From positions 5,656,501 to 5,720,500 of the forward strand of contig OZ038530.1 of the NCBI GenBank assembly GCA_964036665.1: a stretch of DNA of 64,000 nucleotides. The letters are read 5' to 3'. Source of the stretch: Gordius sp. MW1. Lineage: Eukaryota > Nematomorpha > Gordioida > Gordea > Gordiidae. The notes beneath the pieces were generated by a model. That model was not told the DNA's origin. It saw only the letters and a list, made by a program, of their open reading frames with translations, and did not search any database. Every line of letters starts with the position of its first letter. The first letter of the stretch is position 1. This document shows positions 1 to 11,126 of this stretch, in pieces. Position numbers and translations under genes: made by a program.

Positions 1-2
1 TT

Positions 3-566
3 TCATGTAAACAACTCCGAAGATTCTTAGGTATGATCAACTTCTATCGAAGATTTCTGCCCAATATTGCTAAAACCCTAAATCCGTTGACAGACATACT
101 AAAGAATCCGCAAAAACCTATAGCGTTCAACAAACTTCAGGAAGAAGCTTTCGACACAGCAAAATCCGCTCTAATCAATTTTACCAAGCTAAATTTTTTG
201 AATACCAGTCCAGAAACCCAAATTACACTAACAACAGACGCCTCTAATTCAGTAGTCGGTGCGGTATTACAACAAACAATGGCCGGAGAGACTACACCAA
301 TAGCGTTTTTCTCTACTAAACTTCAGCCAACACAATCACGATACAGTACATTTGGTCGTGAGCTTCTCGCCATTTACCTAGCAATCAAGCATTTTCGACA
401 CATCCTGGAAGGCCGAATATTTACCGTGTACACCGACCACAAACCACTCACATACGCCTTTGACGCTAAGCCTGATAAGTACTCTCCGAGAGAGATACGA
501 CAGCTCGACCTAATCTCACAATATACCACTGACATCGCTTCATTAAAGGCGAAGGAAACACAGTAG
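3..566 (+). pseudogene. pol: Ty3/gypsy pol fragment: reverse transcriptase end and RNase H
   Basis: The frame is open from the first bases of the window, so the apparent start codon at 33 is only an internal Met. The start of the fragment carries the RT-connection motif INFYRRFLPN. The RNase H part shows TDASNSVVGAVLQQ, then FSTKLQPTQSRYSTFGRELL and the YTDHKPLTYAF motif, which is the usual Ty3/gypsy order. The frame closes at 566, but the expected continuation (an ADALSR motif typical of the RNase H end) is present in another frame from about 538. One small indel therefore breaks the polyprotein here. This is a retrotransposon remnant, not a host gene. Confidence 0.9.
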
Positions 567-1630
567 CAGATGCCCTATCTCGGATAGGAGTAGACGTGGT
601 AAATCTTCCAAAAATGCCAGAATTAGACGACATTAGCAAGCACCAGAAAAACAACAAGTCTTTGGAAGGTTTAGAAGATACTACTTCACTAAAACTACAA
701 GTATTACCCATCCCAGGGTCAGATAACAAAATCTTTTGCGATTTGTCGACTACTAAACCTCGACCGGTCATACCTGACGCACTGAGGAGAACAGTTTTTG
801 ACCATTTTCACTCGTTATCACACCCAGGAGTTCGATCCACCCTAAAGCTCATCACTAGTCGCGTAGTCTGGCCATCTATCAACAAGGACGTCACTAACTG
901 GGCAAGAACATGCCTAAGATGTCAACGTTGTAAAGTACACCGACACACCATTACGAAACCAGGTACTTTTAAACAACCCGATGCCAGATTCGCTCATGTC
1001 CACTTGGATGTAGTAGGACCACTACCACCCTCCAACGGGTTCACTCACATGCTAACGGCAGTTGACCGTTTCTCGAGAATGCCCATGGCCATACCACTTA
1101 AAGAAACATCCGCCGAAGTTATCGCGGACAAATTTATCAAGAACTGGGTGGCAAATTATGGGGTTCCGAGTACAGTTACCACAGATAGGGGATCCCAGTT
1201 TCAGTCACAGCTTTTTAGAGAGTTCGCGAATATTTTAGGATGCGAGCACATCAAAAATACAGCTTACCACCCGTCCGCGAACGGGGTAATCGAACGTTTT
1301 CACCGGCAGTTAAAGGTTTCGTTAAAAGCCTCAGGAAACACAAAATGGAGTGAAGTTCTGCCCTTTGTCCTATTTATCCGCACAACCATCAAGGAAGACA
1401 TTGGTCGCACGCCGGCGGAAGTGCTATACGGGACAAACTTAAGTCTCCCAAGAGATTATTTCTCACAAGAAACAACGCAACAATCAGCAGAACAAGTACA
1501 TCAATTCGTCGAGAAGTTGAGAGAAGCGATGATGGCGTCGCCGTACCCCGTGCCACACCACCATGGAGAAACAAAAGAACAGGTAAATCGATACCTGTGG
1601 GAAACACCGCAAGTGTTTGTCAGAAATGAT
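538..1630 (+). pseudogene. pol: Ty3/gypsy integrase, cut by a transposon insertion
   Basis: Starting around 538 the frame encodes the ADALSR junction and then integrase. The HHCC zinc finger is visible (HFHSLSHPG followed by CLRCQRC). The catalytic triad is in HLDVVGPLPP (Asp), TTDRGSQFQ (Asp) and HPSANGVIERFHRQLK (Glu). The open frame appears to stop at 1633, but that TAG is the first three bases of the inserted element at 1631. The integrase C-terminus resumes at 3135. The catalytic residues look intact, so the insertion and the upstream frameshift are what killed the gene. Confidence 0.92.
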
Positions 1631-3134
1631 TAGAGCTGTTAAAGTTCATCTTAGATATGAACTAGTTCAAGTTCATAGTTCAATTTGAAAAAAAATATTA
1701 GTTCAAGTTCAAGTTCATATTTTTTCAAAAGTAACTAGTTCAAGTTCAAGTTCATTTTGAAAAAAAACGAACTAGTTCAGTTCTTAGTTCAAATTTTATA
1801 AAATAAATTAGTTCAAGTTCAGTTCATAGTTCAGTTCATTTTTTTTAATATTATAAAATTTTAATCCGATCCAAGGGGTCTTTGATAAACGTTTTATCTG
1901 ATCCAAAATCAGTTTTTTAAATCTAAGTCCAGTCCGCAATTTTAAAATTCTATGAAACAAATTTTTATTGATTGTTGAGTTTAATTAATTAAACTTATTA
2001 TTGTTTAATTTAAATTAGAAATAGTCCATTATAAAATCTAATTTAATAAAATTTTAGCTTTTTTATACAAACTAAATCAGCTATATAATTTTGAAAAACA
2101 ATTCAATGTGTAAAACTTTTATTTTTCATTTCAAACAATATAATATATATAATTACAATTGATAATAGAAATAAGGGGGAAGTAGATGGGAATTAATCTT
2201 GAATAAAATATTATTTTCAAAATTATCTTTTAATAAAAAAGAACTTAAAAAATAGGGTTGGCAGGTACATTCAACAAAAATTTTTATATGGAAATTCTGC
2301 AAATTAAATACACGATATATACTTTATTTGAATAAATATTTAACGGCAAAGTTAGTTAGAAATGGGAGGCAATTTTTTGGTATATAAAATGGGACCTTAA
2401 ACATTAATATCATAGTTTACTCTTTCATTATAATGATTTTTATTATATGTGTATTTATATATGACACAGTGAATTTGATATAAATGTGATAATTCGCTAA
2501 AACTAAACAAAATTTATACTCTATACTTTAGGCTTAGGTATTTATAGTCTTTTTTTCATCTAGCACTTTCTATTTTAATTTAATAATTGATTTATATCTT
2601 TATATTGTCAATGACATGTCGCACTAAATCTTTATCAAGCGTATTAAAATTTTTGAAAAATAAAATAGTTTGCCATTTTTGATTTTTCACTTATTTTATA
2701 ATTTTATAACATCAAGAAAAATTTCTATTTAGTATAACATTTTTTTAAAAAGTCGAGAAATCTCGTCGAGACCGAGATTTTTTTAGACCGAGGCGAGATT
2801 CTTATAATCGCTCCCGAGACGAGACGAGACGAGATTTTGGTCTCGAGACCGAGATGAGACGAGATCGAAACACTAAAAACAATCAAACTCGGCTTATAAA
2901 ATCATTTTATATAATAATTTTTGTGATGAACTAGTTCATTTATATTGCAAAGTTCAAGTTCAAGTTCAGAATATTAAAAAAGGAACTGGTTCAAGTTCAT
3001 AGTTCAACTTTAAAAAAACGAACTAGTTCAAGTTCATAGTTCAATTTTTGGAAAGGTAACTAGTTCAGTTCGAAGTTCAGAAAAAAACTAGTTTAATGAA
3101 CTAGTTCAAAATGAACTAGTTCTTAACAGCTCTA
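1631..3134. mobile_element. Non-autonomous hAT-type DNA transposon (1,504 bp) inside the integrase
   Basis: The ends are inverted: TAGAGCTGTTAA at 1631-1642 and TTAACAGCTCTA at 3123-3134. Both sides are flanked by the identical 8-bp direct repeat GAAATGAT (1623-1630 and 3135-3142). An 8-bp duplication and a TAGAG start are hallmarks of the hAT superfamily. Both subterminal zones are packed with the palindrome GAACTAGTTC and AGTTCAAGTTCA variants (about 1655-1840 and 2925-3122), a likely transposase-binding array. The interior is AT-rich, has no transposase frame, and carries a GAGACGAG-rich patch at about 2755-2870. A perfect target duplication implies a fairly recent insertion. Confidence 0.93.
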
Positions 3135-3418
3135 GAAATGATACAGTACGCAAACCACTCACCCCACCCTACGATGGGCCCTTCAAAGTCACTTCGTAGA
3201 CCAAAGTACTTTATAATCGAGAAAAATGAAAAAAGGACTCCATATCAATCGACCGATTGAAGCCCGCTCATGTAGAAAGCAAGAAACCGGTACATAATCA
3301 AGAAACCTCCCTCAAGAAACCTATTTCACAAGAACCCGAGCAGGAACAACAACCAGTCAAAACCACTCGCAGTGGCAGACATGTCCATTGGCCCAAAAGA
3401 CTTTGCCAATACAAGTGA
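3135..3418 (+). pseudogene. pol: Ty3/gypsy integrase C-terminal remnant
   Basis: After the hAT insertion the pol frame picks up with the duplicated target GAAATGAT and the coding-like KPLTPPYDGPFKV, a common integrase C-terminal signature. It ends with TTRSGRHVHWPKRLCQYK and a TGA at 3416. The arginine-rich TRSGR tail is typical of Ty3/gypsy integrase ends. At least one in-frame stop occurs in between (after the FKV motif), so decay began before or after the insertion. Confidence 0.8.
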
Positions 3419-3489
3419 TACACAGGCGAGATGGTGTCCACCTAATCGATCGTTTAGTGTTACTCCAAACAATCTAGGGGGAGAATATC

Positions 3490-3662
3490 TGTAGCGACAT
3501 GAACATTGAGAATGTAGCAAGTCGACGAAACACATATGTTTTTATCTTCCTCCAATTTCCTCGGTTCATATTATTAACGTTCGCTCGCGTTTCGCTTATA
3601 TGTTTGTTTGATTCCCTGTTGTTATAATAAATTCATACTCTCCTAACTTAATAGTTTAAACA
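3490..3662 (+). repeat. 3' LTR of the Ty3/gypsy element
   Basis: A purine-rich tract (CTAGGGGGAGAATA) ends just before TGTAGCGACATG, the expected TG start of an LTR. A CA end is found at 3661-3662, giving about 173 bp with an AATAAA-like signal near 3626. The partner 5' LTR is outside the window, so the far boundary is inferred only from the TG...CA rule and from the abrupt start of the opposite-strand gag fragment. Confidence 0.6.
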
Positions 3663-4214
3663 TTACTAAAGTGGTGAATTAAATACCACACTCTGCACGT
3701 TTCGTGAATCCTATCAGCGACTTCTGCTATACGATCCAGTGATTGGTCATCTCCCATAGTAGCCAAAATGTTTACCACATGTTGGGGTAGCTTATCCATC
3801 CAGAGGCTTTTTAAAATCTTTTCGTTCATCACATTATTACCTAAACGAGATTTTAAGTATCTTACCAACTGATGGGGTGCGGTCTCCAAGGAATATCGAA
3901 GAGAATAAATTCCTGATCCTTTTTTCGTCACTGTCTCCTAGTCTTTTCACGATTGCTTCCTTCAGTTTGTCGTAAGGGGTAATTTCAGGAACCGTGAATA
4001 TGAGGTCTGCCACCTCTTCCGCGACTTCTGGGGGTAGTGATTCGACTAGGTAGGAATACTTAGTCTTCGGCGAGGATATGTTGCGTGTGTGAAACACGGC
4101 TTCTACCTGTGACAACCATATGCGAATATTTTTAGGATGGAATTCAGGAATTCTCACATGAACTGCGCTTTCTCTTGGTTCATTAGAGTCTGGGATTGTT
4201 GAGTTTGTTTCCAT
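3663..4214 (-). pseudogene. gag: Ty3/gypsy gag fragment, opposite strand
   Basis: Reading leftward from the ATG at 4214, the product shows RIPEFHPKNIRIWLSQVEAVF, KYSYLVESLPPEVAEEVADL, YDKLKEAIVKRLGDSDEKR and FLGDRTP. In a second frame follow HQLVRYLKSRLG, LWMDKLPQHVVNILAT and RIAEVADRIHE. This is the standard retroelement capsid layout of animal gypsy gag proteins. One frameshift lies near 3875. The frame is cut off at 3663, where the plus-strand LTR begins. The start codon overlaps the primer-binding site, as in related animal elements. Confidence 0.85.
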
Positions 4215-4230
4215 CACGTCGGGGTCACCA
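4214..4230 (-). promoter_or_regulatory. Primer-binding site complementary to the tRNA-Trp 3' end
   Basis: The minus strand reads TGGTGACCCCGACGTGA, separated by one base from the end of the adjacent LTR. Its complement equals the 3' end of animal tRNA-Trp plus CCA as I remember it, a 17-nt match. The last base of the site is the first base of the gag ATG. Confidence 0.75.
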
Positions 4231-4231
4231 A

Positions 4232-4356
4232 TGTTATAATTGTAAGGTATTTATTTTTCACACACATTATCCTTATTGTGTGTGGAAATAAATACTTTAC
4301 AATCCTAACATTTATCCTTATTGTGTGTGAAAAATAAATACCTTACAATTATAACA
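4232..4356 (-). repeat. Short LTR with 33-bp inverted ends
   Basis: This 125-bp block begins TGTTATAATTGTAAGG and ends with its exact reverse complement. A tandem 45-bp unit sharing TTATCCTTATTGTGTGTG occurs twice inside. It abuts the primer-binding site, so it is taken as the 5' LTR of the minus-strand gag element. LTRs normally have only a few inverted bases at the ends, so the long symmetry is unusual. Confidence 0.6.
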
Positions 4357-6830
4357 ACTTTAACTAAAAGGTCATGCATTTGCCTAAACTGACCCGCCAC
4401 TAAGTTAAATATTATAATAGCGTTTATTCTCCAAGTTAATTCCTATTTATTAATTGAGCTCGCTAACACATTAAACATTATTGTAGGAATCTTTGAAGAA
4501 ACTATAATATTTTTATCGCCTCTTAAAACCAAATAATGCCAATTAGCTTGCATTATTTTGGTAAACGCTACGAGCTTCAGGAATTAGTTTGGCTAAAATG
4601 CGTATTCTTCTTTTATGGGCATAGCCAGGATTTGAATTGAGCGTGGGAGGGGCAAAAAAATTGGAATACTTTTTTCCTCTCCGAATAATTTTCTGGCCTC
4701 AACTAAAGACCTCCAGGGTTAGCTTGAGGTCCGTCAGGTGTGATTTGAGACCTATCCCGGGCCCAAGAATTTCTGGACAGGGCCCGGGCCTTTAATATCC
4801 TGGTCTTTAAAATCCAGGCCGAACCGGACCTTTGTTTATAAAACAGGCCCGTTCCGGCATAACTGAACAGTAAGTAGTCTTTAAAAACAATAAATCCTAA
4901 TAATAATTTTAGATAAATCAATAATTATGTTAAACATTTATTCTTTTCGCGTTATTTTTCATCTCCCACCAATTTTGTGTTAAATAGATCAAAAAAGAAA
5001 CCTAATTTTTATAGCTAAAAATTCAAAAAATGTTATATATGAACTAGGTTGGTAAAACTTAGCCAGTCTGGTCATTAATATTTTTAAACCAATGGAGTAG
5101 CCGTCCTATAATGTTTGAAACATTTATAAATGTTATTAGTGAAATAAAAAGTGTTCTTAACGCTCGACACTTGTTTCAAAAGACAATAAGATTAACAAAA
5201 TTGTCAGGCTTTAATCACATTTCAAAGGTTTCTACAATTGCCAGTGATTGGTATAAGCAGATTTAAAATAATTTTGCATTTGTTGGTTTTATATTATTAT
5301 AAATTAGAACAACATTTAGTGATTTCACACAAAAAAAGGAATTTCAAAGCCTTACTTCTAAATGTTTAAAATTTTTAGGGTCTATGTATATTTTAGACAT
5401 TTATCATAAAAATATCATGTATCCTATCTTATTTAAAATCTTCGAAATGTTAACCACGATTGAATAGGAAAATTGACAAAAGTTAAATTTTAGTTTCTGA
5501 AAAGTTAATTTGTCACAAATTGGTAATATTGCCAACGCTTGTTCAGTTGAAGATAAATATGTAATATTTTAACAATTTATTTATCATTTTATACTATTAT
5601 TTTGTGCGCTGTTCAAGAAATGTTTTGTTAGGATTATTTTTAGATTTATAAATCAATAAAATTTCGAGCTAGGCCACCCGGGGCAGACTCCTAGTTTTTT
5701 TATTTTAGGGCCCAATTTCAGTGATGTGGAAAATCCGAGAAAAATCTTGATCTCGTCTAGCTTGATCGTCTTAAAAAACGGAGGGGAGACGAGACTTTGT
5801 AAAATTGGGTCGAGATCGAGACGAGAATTTCGACCACCAGACGAGACAATACGAGATTGGCGAAATCTCGGCTTTAATTTTAAATTTCTTAATTAATGAT
5901 CATAATCATAATAGAGTATTATTTGTACATTTTTTGTTTTGTAATTTACATTTACGATGTTAAATATAAGGTAATATAATGGGAACACTTTGGATATTGG
6001 GTAATTTTTACCCAAGTAGCCTTGAATAATTCAAATTTAAATAATTTTAGCTCTTTGAACAATATATGAGTGACCCCAAAGACATGTAACTAATTTTTCA
6101 ATATATTTATTGCATATCTATATCTTTAGCAATAAAATATATTATAAACACAAAGACTTAAGATGAATTTTGATGAATTAATAATTATTCCTAAACATCT
6201 TCAAATTTCGCAACAATTACATCATCCACTCCAATGATAATATTTTAAATCGGTGGCTAATTAATCAAAAAAAAATTTTAGAGAGGTAATAGAAGTGCGA
6301 AGTGCCTCGGGCGATACGGAAATTACCGAATTGTTTCGTGATAATGCCTCGAGTGACAATTATTGGTTTTAACGTACATCTTCGTTTCTGTATATACAAA
6401 TTATCATTCTTTCTATTATATATTCCTTCCTAACGTTGGTTATAATATTATTCCGCGCTTAACAATATTTGTTATCTAAATTATAAAATATAAAAATACA
6501 TATGAAAATAGATTCCAATAATTTTCATTAATTTATTTTGATGATTTTAATAATGGTGAGGAACTAACTATTCACTGTAGAGGAATTACTAAATTAAATA
6601 TGGAACTATAATTTTAGGGGCATCTTTAGAATATATATTTAAAGAAATATGAATTTGTAGACATAAATTATAAAATTTATTAAACTCTATGTTTGAAATT
6701 CCATTCAAATTCCATTTTTGATTTATATTTTTTATAGAACTGCAGCTTTTCATCCTAATATAACAGTTCTAGATTTATAGAGCCAATTATGACAGTAACC
6801 TATAGTTACTAATGGAGCGAAATTACATAT
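4357..6830. other. AT-rich intergenic DNA with degenerate repeat pieces
   Basis: No convincing gene. Noted contents: a lone end of the GGGCATAGCCAGG family near 4618; a cluster of GGGCCCGGGCC-like blocks at about 4750-4860 resembling hAT subterminal motifs seen near 38.7 kb; a GAGACGAG/CTCGTCTC patch at 5745-5870 like the one inside the 1631-3134 element. The rest is simple AT-rich sequence. Confidence 0.6.
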
Positions 6831-9350
6831 TAATTGCTATGCAATTTATGGGCTCGTTTTTGGTTGTCCGTTGTCCGTTGATGTCCGTCCGTTTACCCTC
6901 CAATGTATATATTTAATTAAATTAATATTTTGTTCTTGTTAATACCATTAATAATATGACTTTTTGACCGTCCGCAGGCTACTGACCATTGAAAAAAATG
7001 ACCATTGGCCATATAAATCGAAATTTTTTTATGAAACTGCCCGGGAAATTTCTGATATTTTTAAAACGAAAAGGTATTTTAGGAATCTGAAAAAGCTATT
7101 TTACCCCTGGCCGCCCTGGGCACCTACGGGTAAAGTTTCGAACGAATCGGGCCGGTAGTTTCAGAATTTAGCCCTTTTTTAAACTAAAAGGAATTTTAGG
7201 ATCCTACAAGAGTTATTACTTTAAATTTTATTTATTTAATTTAAATAGTTTGTTAAACCCCAATAATTTTGACTGTATAGTAACATTGATAATATGACTT
7301 TTTGACCGTCCGCTGGCTACTGACCATTGAAAAAAATGACCATTGGCCAAATAAATCGAAATTTTTTTTTCGTTTTCGAATAGGTTAACATTGATAATTA
7401 CCCTATATCCTTTCCTACAAAAGCCTATGCCTCTACTGATATGGGTCCCTGTGCCCCTACTAAAGTTTTAATTGCTATGCAATTTATGGGCTCGCTTTCC
7501 ATTTTGTTTGTAACGCTGTTCGGTGTCTTGTCTTGTCTGAACTTGTCTTGTCTAGCACCGAATGTCTTGTCTTGCACCGAATGTCTTGATGACTTACACC
7601 GAATGTCTTGTCTTGCACAGAATGTCTTGTCTCGTTGTTTACTTTCAATTCTTGTTAATTTAACTAGTTTTTGGGTTCGAATCCCTGAGTTTTTTTTTTA
7701 CTCTTATGATTGTTCTTGTTACTACCATTGATAATAAGACTTTTTGGCCGTCCGTTGGGTGCTGACCAATGAAAAAAATGACCATTGGCCAAAATGTGAA
7801 TCCAATTTTTCGTTTTTTTTTGACTATTATGATTGTTCCTGTTACTACCATTGCTATTATGACTTTTTGGCCGTCCGTTGGCTGCTGACCAATGGAAAAA
7901 AATGATCATTGGCCAAAATGTGAATCGAACATTTTTTTCGTTTTTTTTTTGTTAAAATAAATAATTAACCTATGCCCTCCCCTAGTAGAGCCTATGCCTT
8001 TACTGATATGGGTCCCTGTGCCCCCCCCCCATACAAAAGCCTAAGCCTCTCCTGATGTGGGTTCAAATCCCGGAGAGGCCAATTTTATGTTTTATTTTTT
8101 TTGTTTAAATAAATATATTGTTCTTGTTAATACCATTGATAATAAGACTTTTTGGCCGTCCGTTGGCTGCTGACCAATGGAATAAAATGACCATTGGCCA
8201 AAATGTGATTCGAAATTTTTTTTTCTCGTTTTTTTTGACTCTTATGAATTTATATCCACTTTTACCGTGTCCTGGCTGCTGACCAATGGAAAAATATGAC
8301 CATTGGCCAAATAAATCAAAAAATTTTTTTTCGTTTTTGAAGGGTATATTAAGTTAACATTAATAATTACCCATGCCTCTACTGATATGGGTCGTGCCCC
8401 TACTGGTTCGAATCCCGGAGTTTTTTTTTGACTCTTATGATTGTTCTTGTTACTACCATTGATAATAAAACTTTTTGGCCGTCCGTTGGGTGCTGACCAA
8501 TTAAAAAAATGACCATTGGCCAAAATGTGAATCCAAGTTTTTTTTTCGTTTTTTTTTGACTATTATGATTGTTCCTGTTACTACCATTGCTATTATAACT
8601 TTTTGGCCCTCCGTTGGCTGCTGACCAATGGAATAAAATGACTATTGGCCAAAATGTGATTCGATATTTTTTTTTCGTTTTTTTTTGACTATTATGAATT
8701 TATATCCACTTTTATCGCGTCCTGGCTGCTGACCAATGGAAAAAAATGACCATTGGCCAAAATGTGATTCGAAATTTTTTTTTCGTTTTTTTTTGACTAT
8801 TATGAATTTATATCCACTTTTACCGTGTCCTGGCTGCTGACCAATGGAAAAAAATGACCATTGGCCAAATAAATCAAAAAAATTTTTTTTTCGTTTTTGA
8901 AGGGTATATTAAATTAACATTAATAATTACCCTATACCCTTTACTACAAGGGCCTATGCCTCCACTGATATGGGTCCCTGTGCCCCTACTGGTTCGAATC
9001 CTGGAGTTTTTTTGACTCTTATGATTGTTCTTGTTACTACCATTGATAATAAGACTTTTTGGCCGTCCGTTGGGTGCTGACCAATTAAAAAAATGACCAT
9101 TGGCCAAAATGTGAATCCAAGTTTTTTTTTCGTTTTTTTTGACTCTTATGAAATTATATCCACATTTACCGTGTCCTGGCTGCTGACCAATGCAAAAAAA
9201 TGACTATTGGCCTAAATGAGCATCAAATTTTTTTTTCCGTTTTTTTGGCTATCATTGACTTATAGAGTATCTGTTGGTATTGACCAATGGAAAAAAAACC
9301 TAAAAATTTATTATAGATGGTCTAACAGACAGCCAACTATGTAATATATA
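6831..9350. repeat. Repeat family A, cluster 1
   Basis: The block opens with TTAATTGCTATGCAATTTAT and then TCCGTTGTCCGTTGATGTCC-type runs. It continues as irregular tandem units of about 100-130 bp built around GACCAATGG, a short A-run, and GACCATTGGCC, followed by T-runs, TCGTTTTTTTTGAC and TATGAATTTATATCCAC. Several units carry GGTTCGAATCCCGGAG, which matches the tRNA T-arm/B-box. No protein is encoded; short open frames here are repeats read in translation. Confidence 0.9.
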
Positions 9351-11126
9351 TTTAACCTTATAAATGCATATATATTTTTTTATTGGGTTAATATATTTCA
9401 TATAATTAGATTGTGATTTCATAAAAAACCTAAAAAGTAATAGTTAAAAAAATAGGTATTAGATTCTAATTTACGATACAATATATTGCTAGAAACTAAC
9501 ACAAAATTAGAAACCTCCTTCAAAGGTATAATCCTAGCCCGTTCTTTCTAATTAAATTCAATCTACTATTAAACTATTAAAACACGAATTGTACTTTATT
9601 AGATGGCGCGCGTAAGTTTATATTACGGCCCGTTTTTTTTGCTATATAATCATCGCCGTGGTGCAAATCTAATTATGCAAATTAGGTTATGTTGTGGTGA
9701 CCTTGATAATTTATAAAAAAAACCATTCGTAAAGCCTAACCCTCCACTCCCTCTCTCCCCTTTATAATATATTCTATGTAATTTTAAATTTGTCCTTTTC
9801 TTATACGCTCTGAATTGAGGGAAAATGGAGGATGATATTGATAAGGGAGAAATGCTTACTAAGGGTTTTTATATTATTATACAAACACACGCACACACTC
9901 TACGCTTGAATTTGTTGTGCGGTGTTTATTGATAAATTAAATACAACAACCCCGTCCCCTATCGTAAAAAGGGCGGGAGAGAGAGAGAGGAAGAGGGGGT
10001 ATATTTTATTGTATCATCGCACACGCTGCAAAACTCCCCACCCCACGCGGGCTCTATAGCAAGTGCTTCTTATGAGGCAGGCATTTTTATACTTTTTTAT
10101 CTAGGTTTATTACTACTAAAATTACCCTCCCCCCTCATACTATACTTTTGTCCACTACTCCACCATTGTCCGACTAACTCACATCAATAGCCCTTCGATG
10201 ATACCACCATATTCGATTTTTAAATTTTTATTATCACGCAACAAATTCCAAACTTCGTTCAGCAATAGCATAAGTATAATGCTTACAATTTTAATATAAT
10301 ACAAATTTTTACATTTAAATTATTGATTTTTATTAAAATTAGAACGATAATTTAGCAAATGTCTTTAATAAATTGCAAATGTTTTTGTGTGAAAAAATTT
10401 AATATCTGTGCCTCTAGGATTCTTATGAGGTTTTATGAGTTTAATGTAGTTTATATAGATCTGATAACACTGATATTTTTATAAAAAACGCTTGGGCCCA
10501 AAAAAATATTGCATGCAAAATTTATATAATCATTTGCTATAATTTATGAAAACTTGTTCCGTATCTATCACGAGCTCAACTAATATTTTCTTAAGCATTG
10601 CTACTTTATAACGATGAATGAAATTTACCCAAAGAAATCATTTGTCTAACATGTGCTATTACTTACTATGAATTTTTTTAATTTGTTTAATACGGTAGTG
10701 TATTGACGGAGAATATTTGTGAAGCAAAGATTATGGAGACTTTATGTGTTTCTAACGAAGTCCCCTCTCTTCCTGGCCTCGCAAAATAACATGCCATCAA
10801 TAAATACAAGTACAAATATTTTATGCAACATTTATCTTAGATAATAAATTTTTTCAAGATTCAGTCTCGATTAATTTTATGTTACATTTTTTCAAATCTT
10901 TTTATATTTTTTTTGTTCATTTCTTTATCGAAAAGGTTTTAAATATATAGCTTTTCCCTTATAAATTCGGGTAAAATTAGAAAAAACTTGATCATTTAGT
11001 TAATAGGTATTTAGACTTTAACGTTATCTAAAACTAGACTATAAAAATGTAACGTCCAAAATGAAGTCATATACCTAAATTAATTTAATATAGATTTAAA
11101 CAAAAAACATCAAAATCATTCTTGTT
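9351..11126. other. AT-rich DNA, no gene recognised
   Basis: No open frame of note and no clear repeat ends. A GAGAGAGAGAGG purine stretch lies near 9970 and a CACACACGCACACAC-like stretch near 9885. Confidence 0.6.

Larger units (their letters stand above)
1..3662 (+). mobile_element. Ty3/gypsy LTR retrotransposon, 5'-truncated by the window edge and interrupted
   Basis: The window opens inside pol of a Ty3/gypsy element. In order one sees the end of reverse transcriptase, RNase H, integrase (zinc finger plus DDE core), a 1.5-kb foreign insertion at 1631-3134, the last pol codons, a G-rich polypurine tract near 3475-3489 and a short 3' LTR. The pol frame is broken by a frameshift near 538 and by the insertion, so the element is dead. 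Its 5' part lies outside the window. Its 3' LTR directly abuts an opposite-strand gag fragment of another element, suggesting it jumped into that older copy. Confidence 0.9.

Noticed and set aside
7660-9107. Minus-strand short frames with repeated NGHFFNWSAPNGRPKS peptides
   Set aside because: Translation of family A CCAAT/ATTGG units; the same peptide recurs in every cluster and depends on the DNA repeat, not on a conserved protein.
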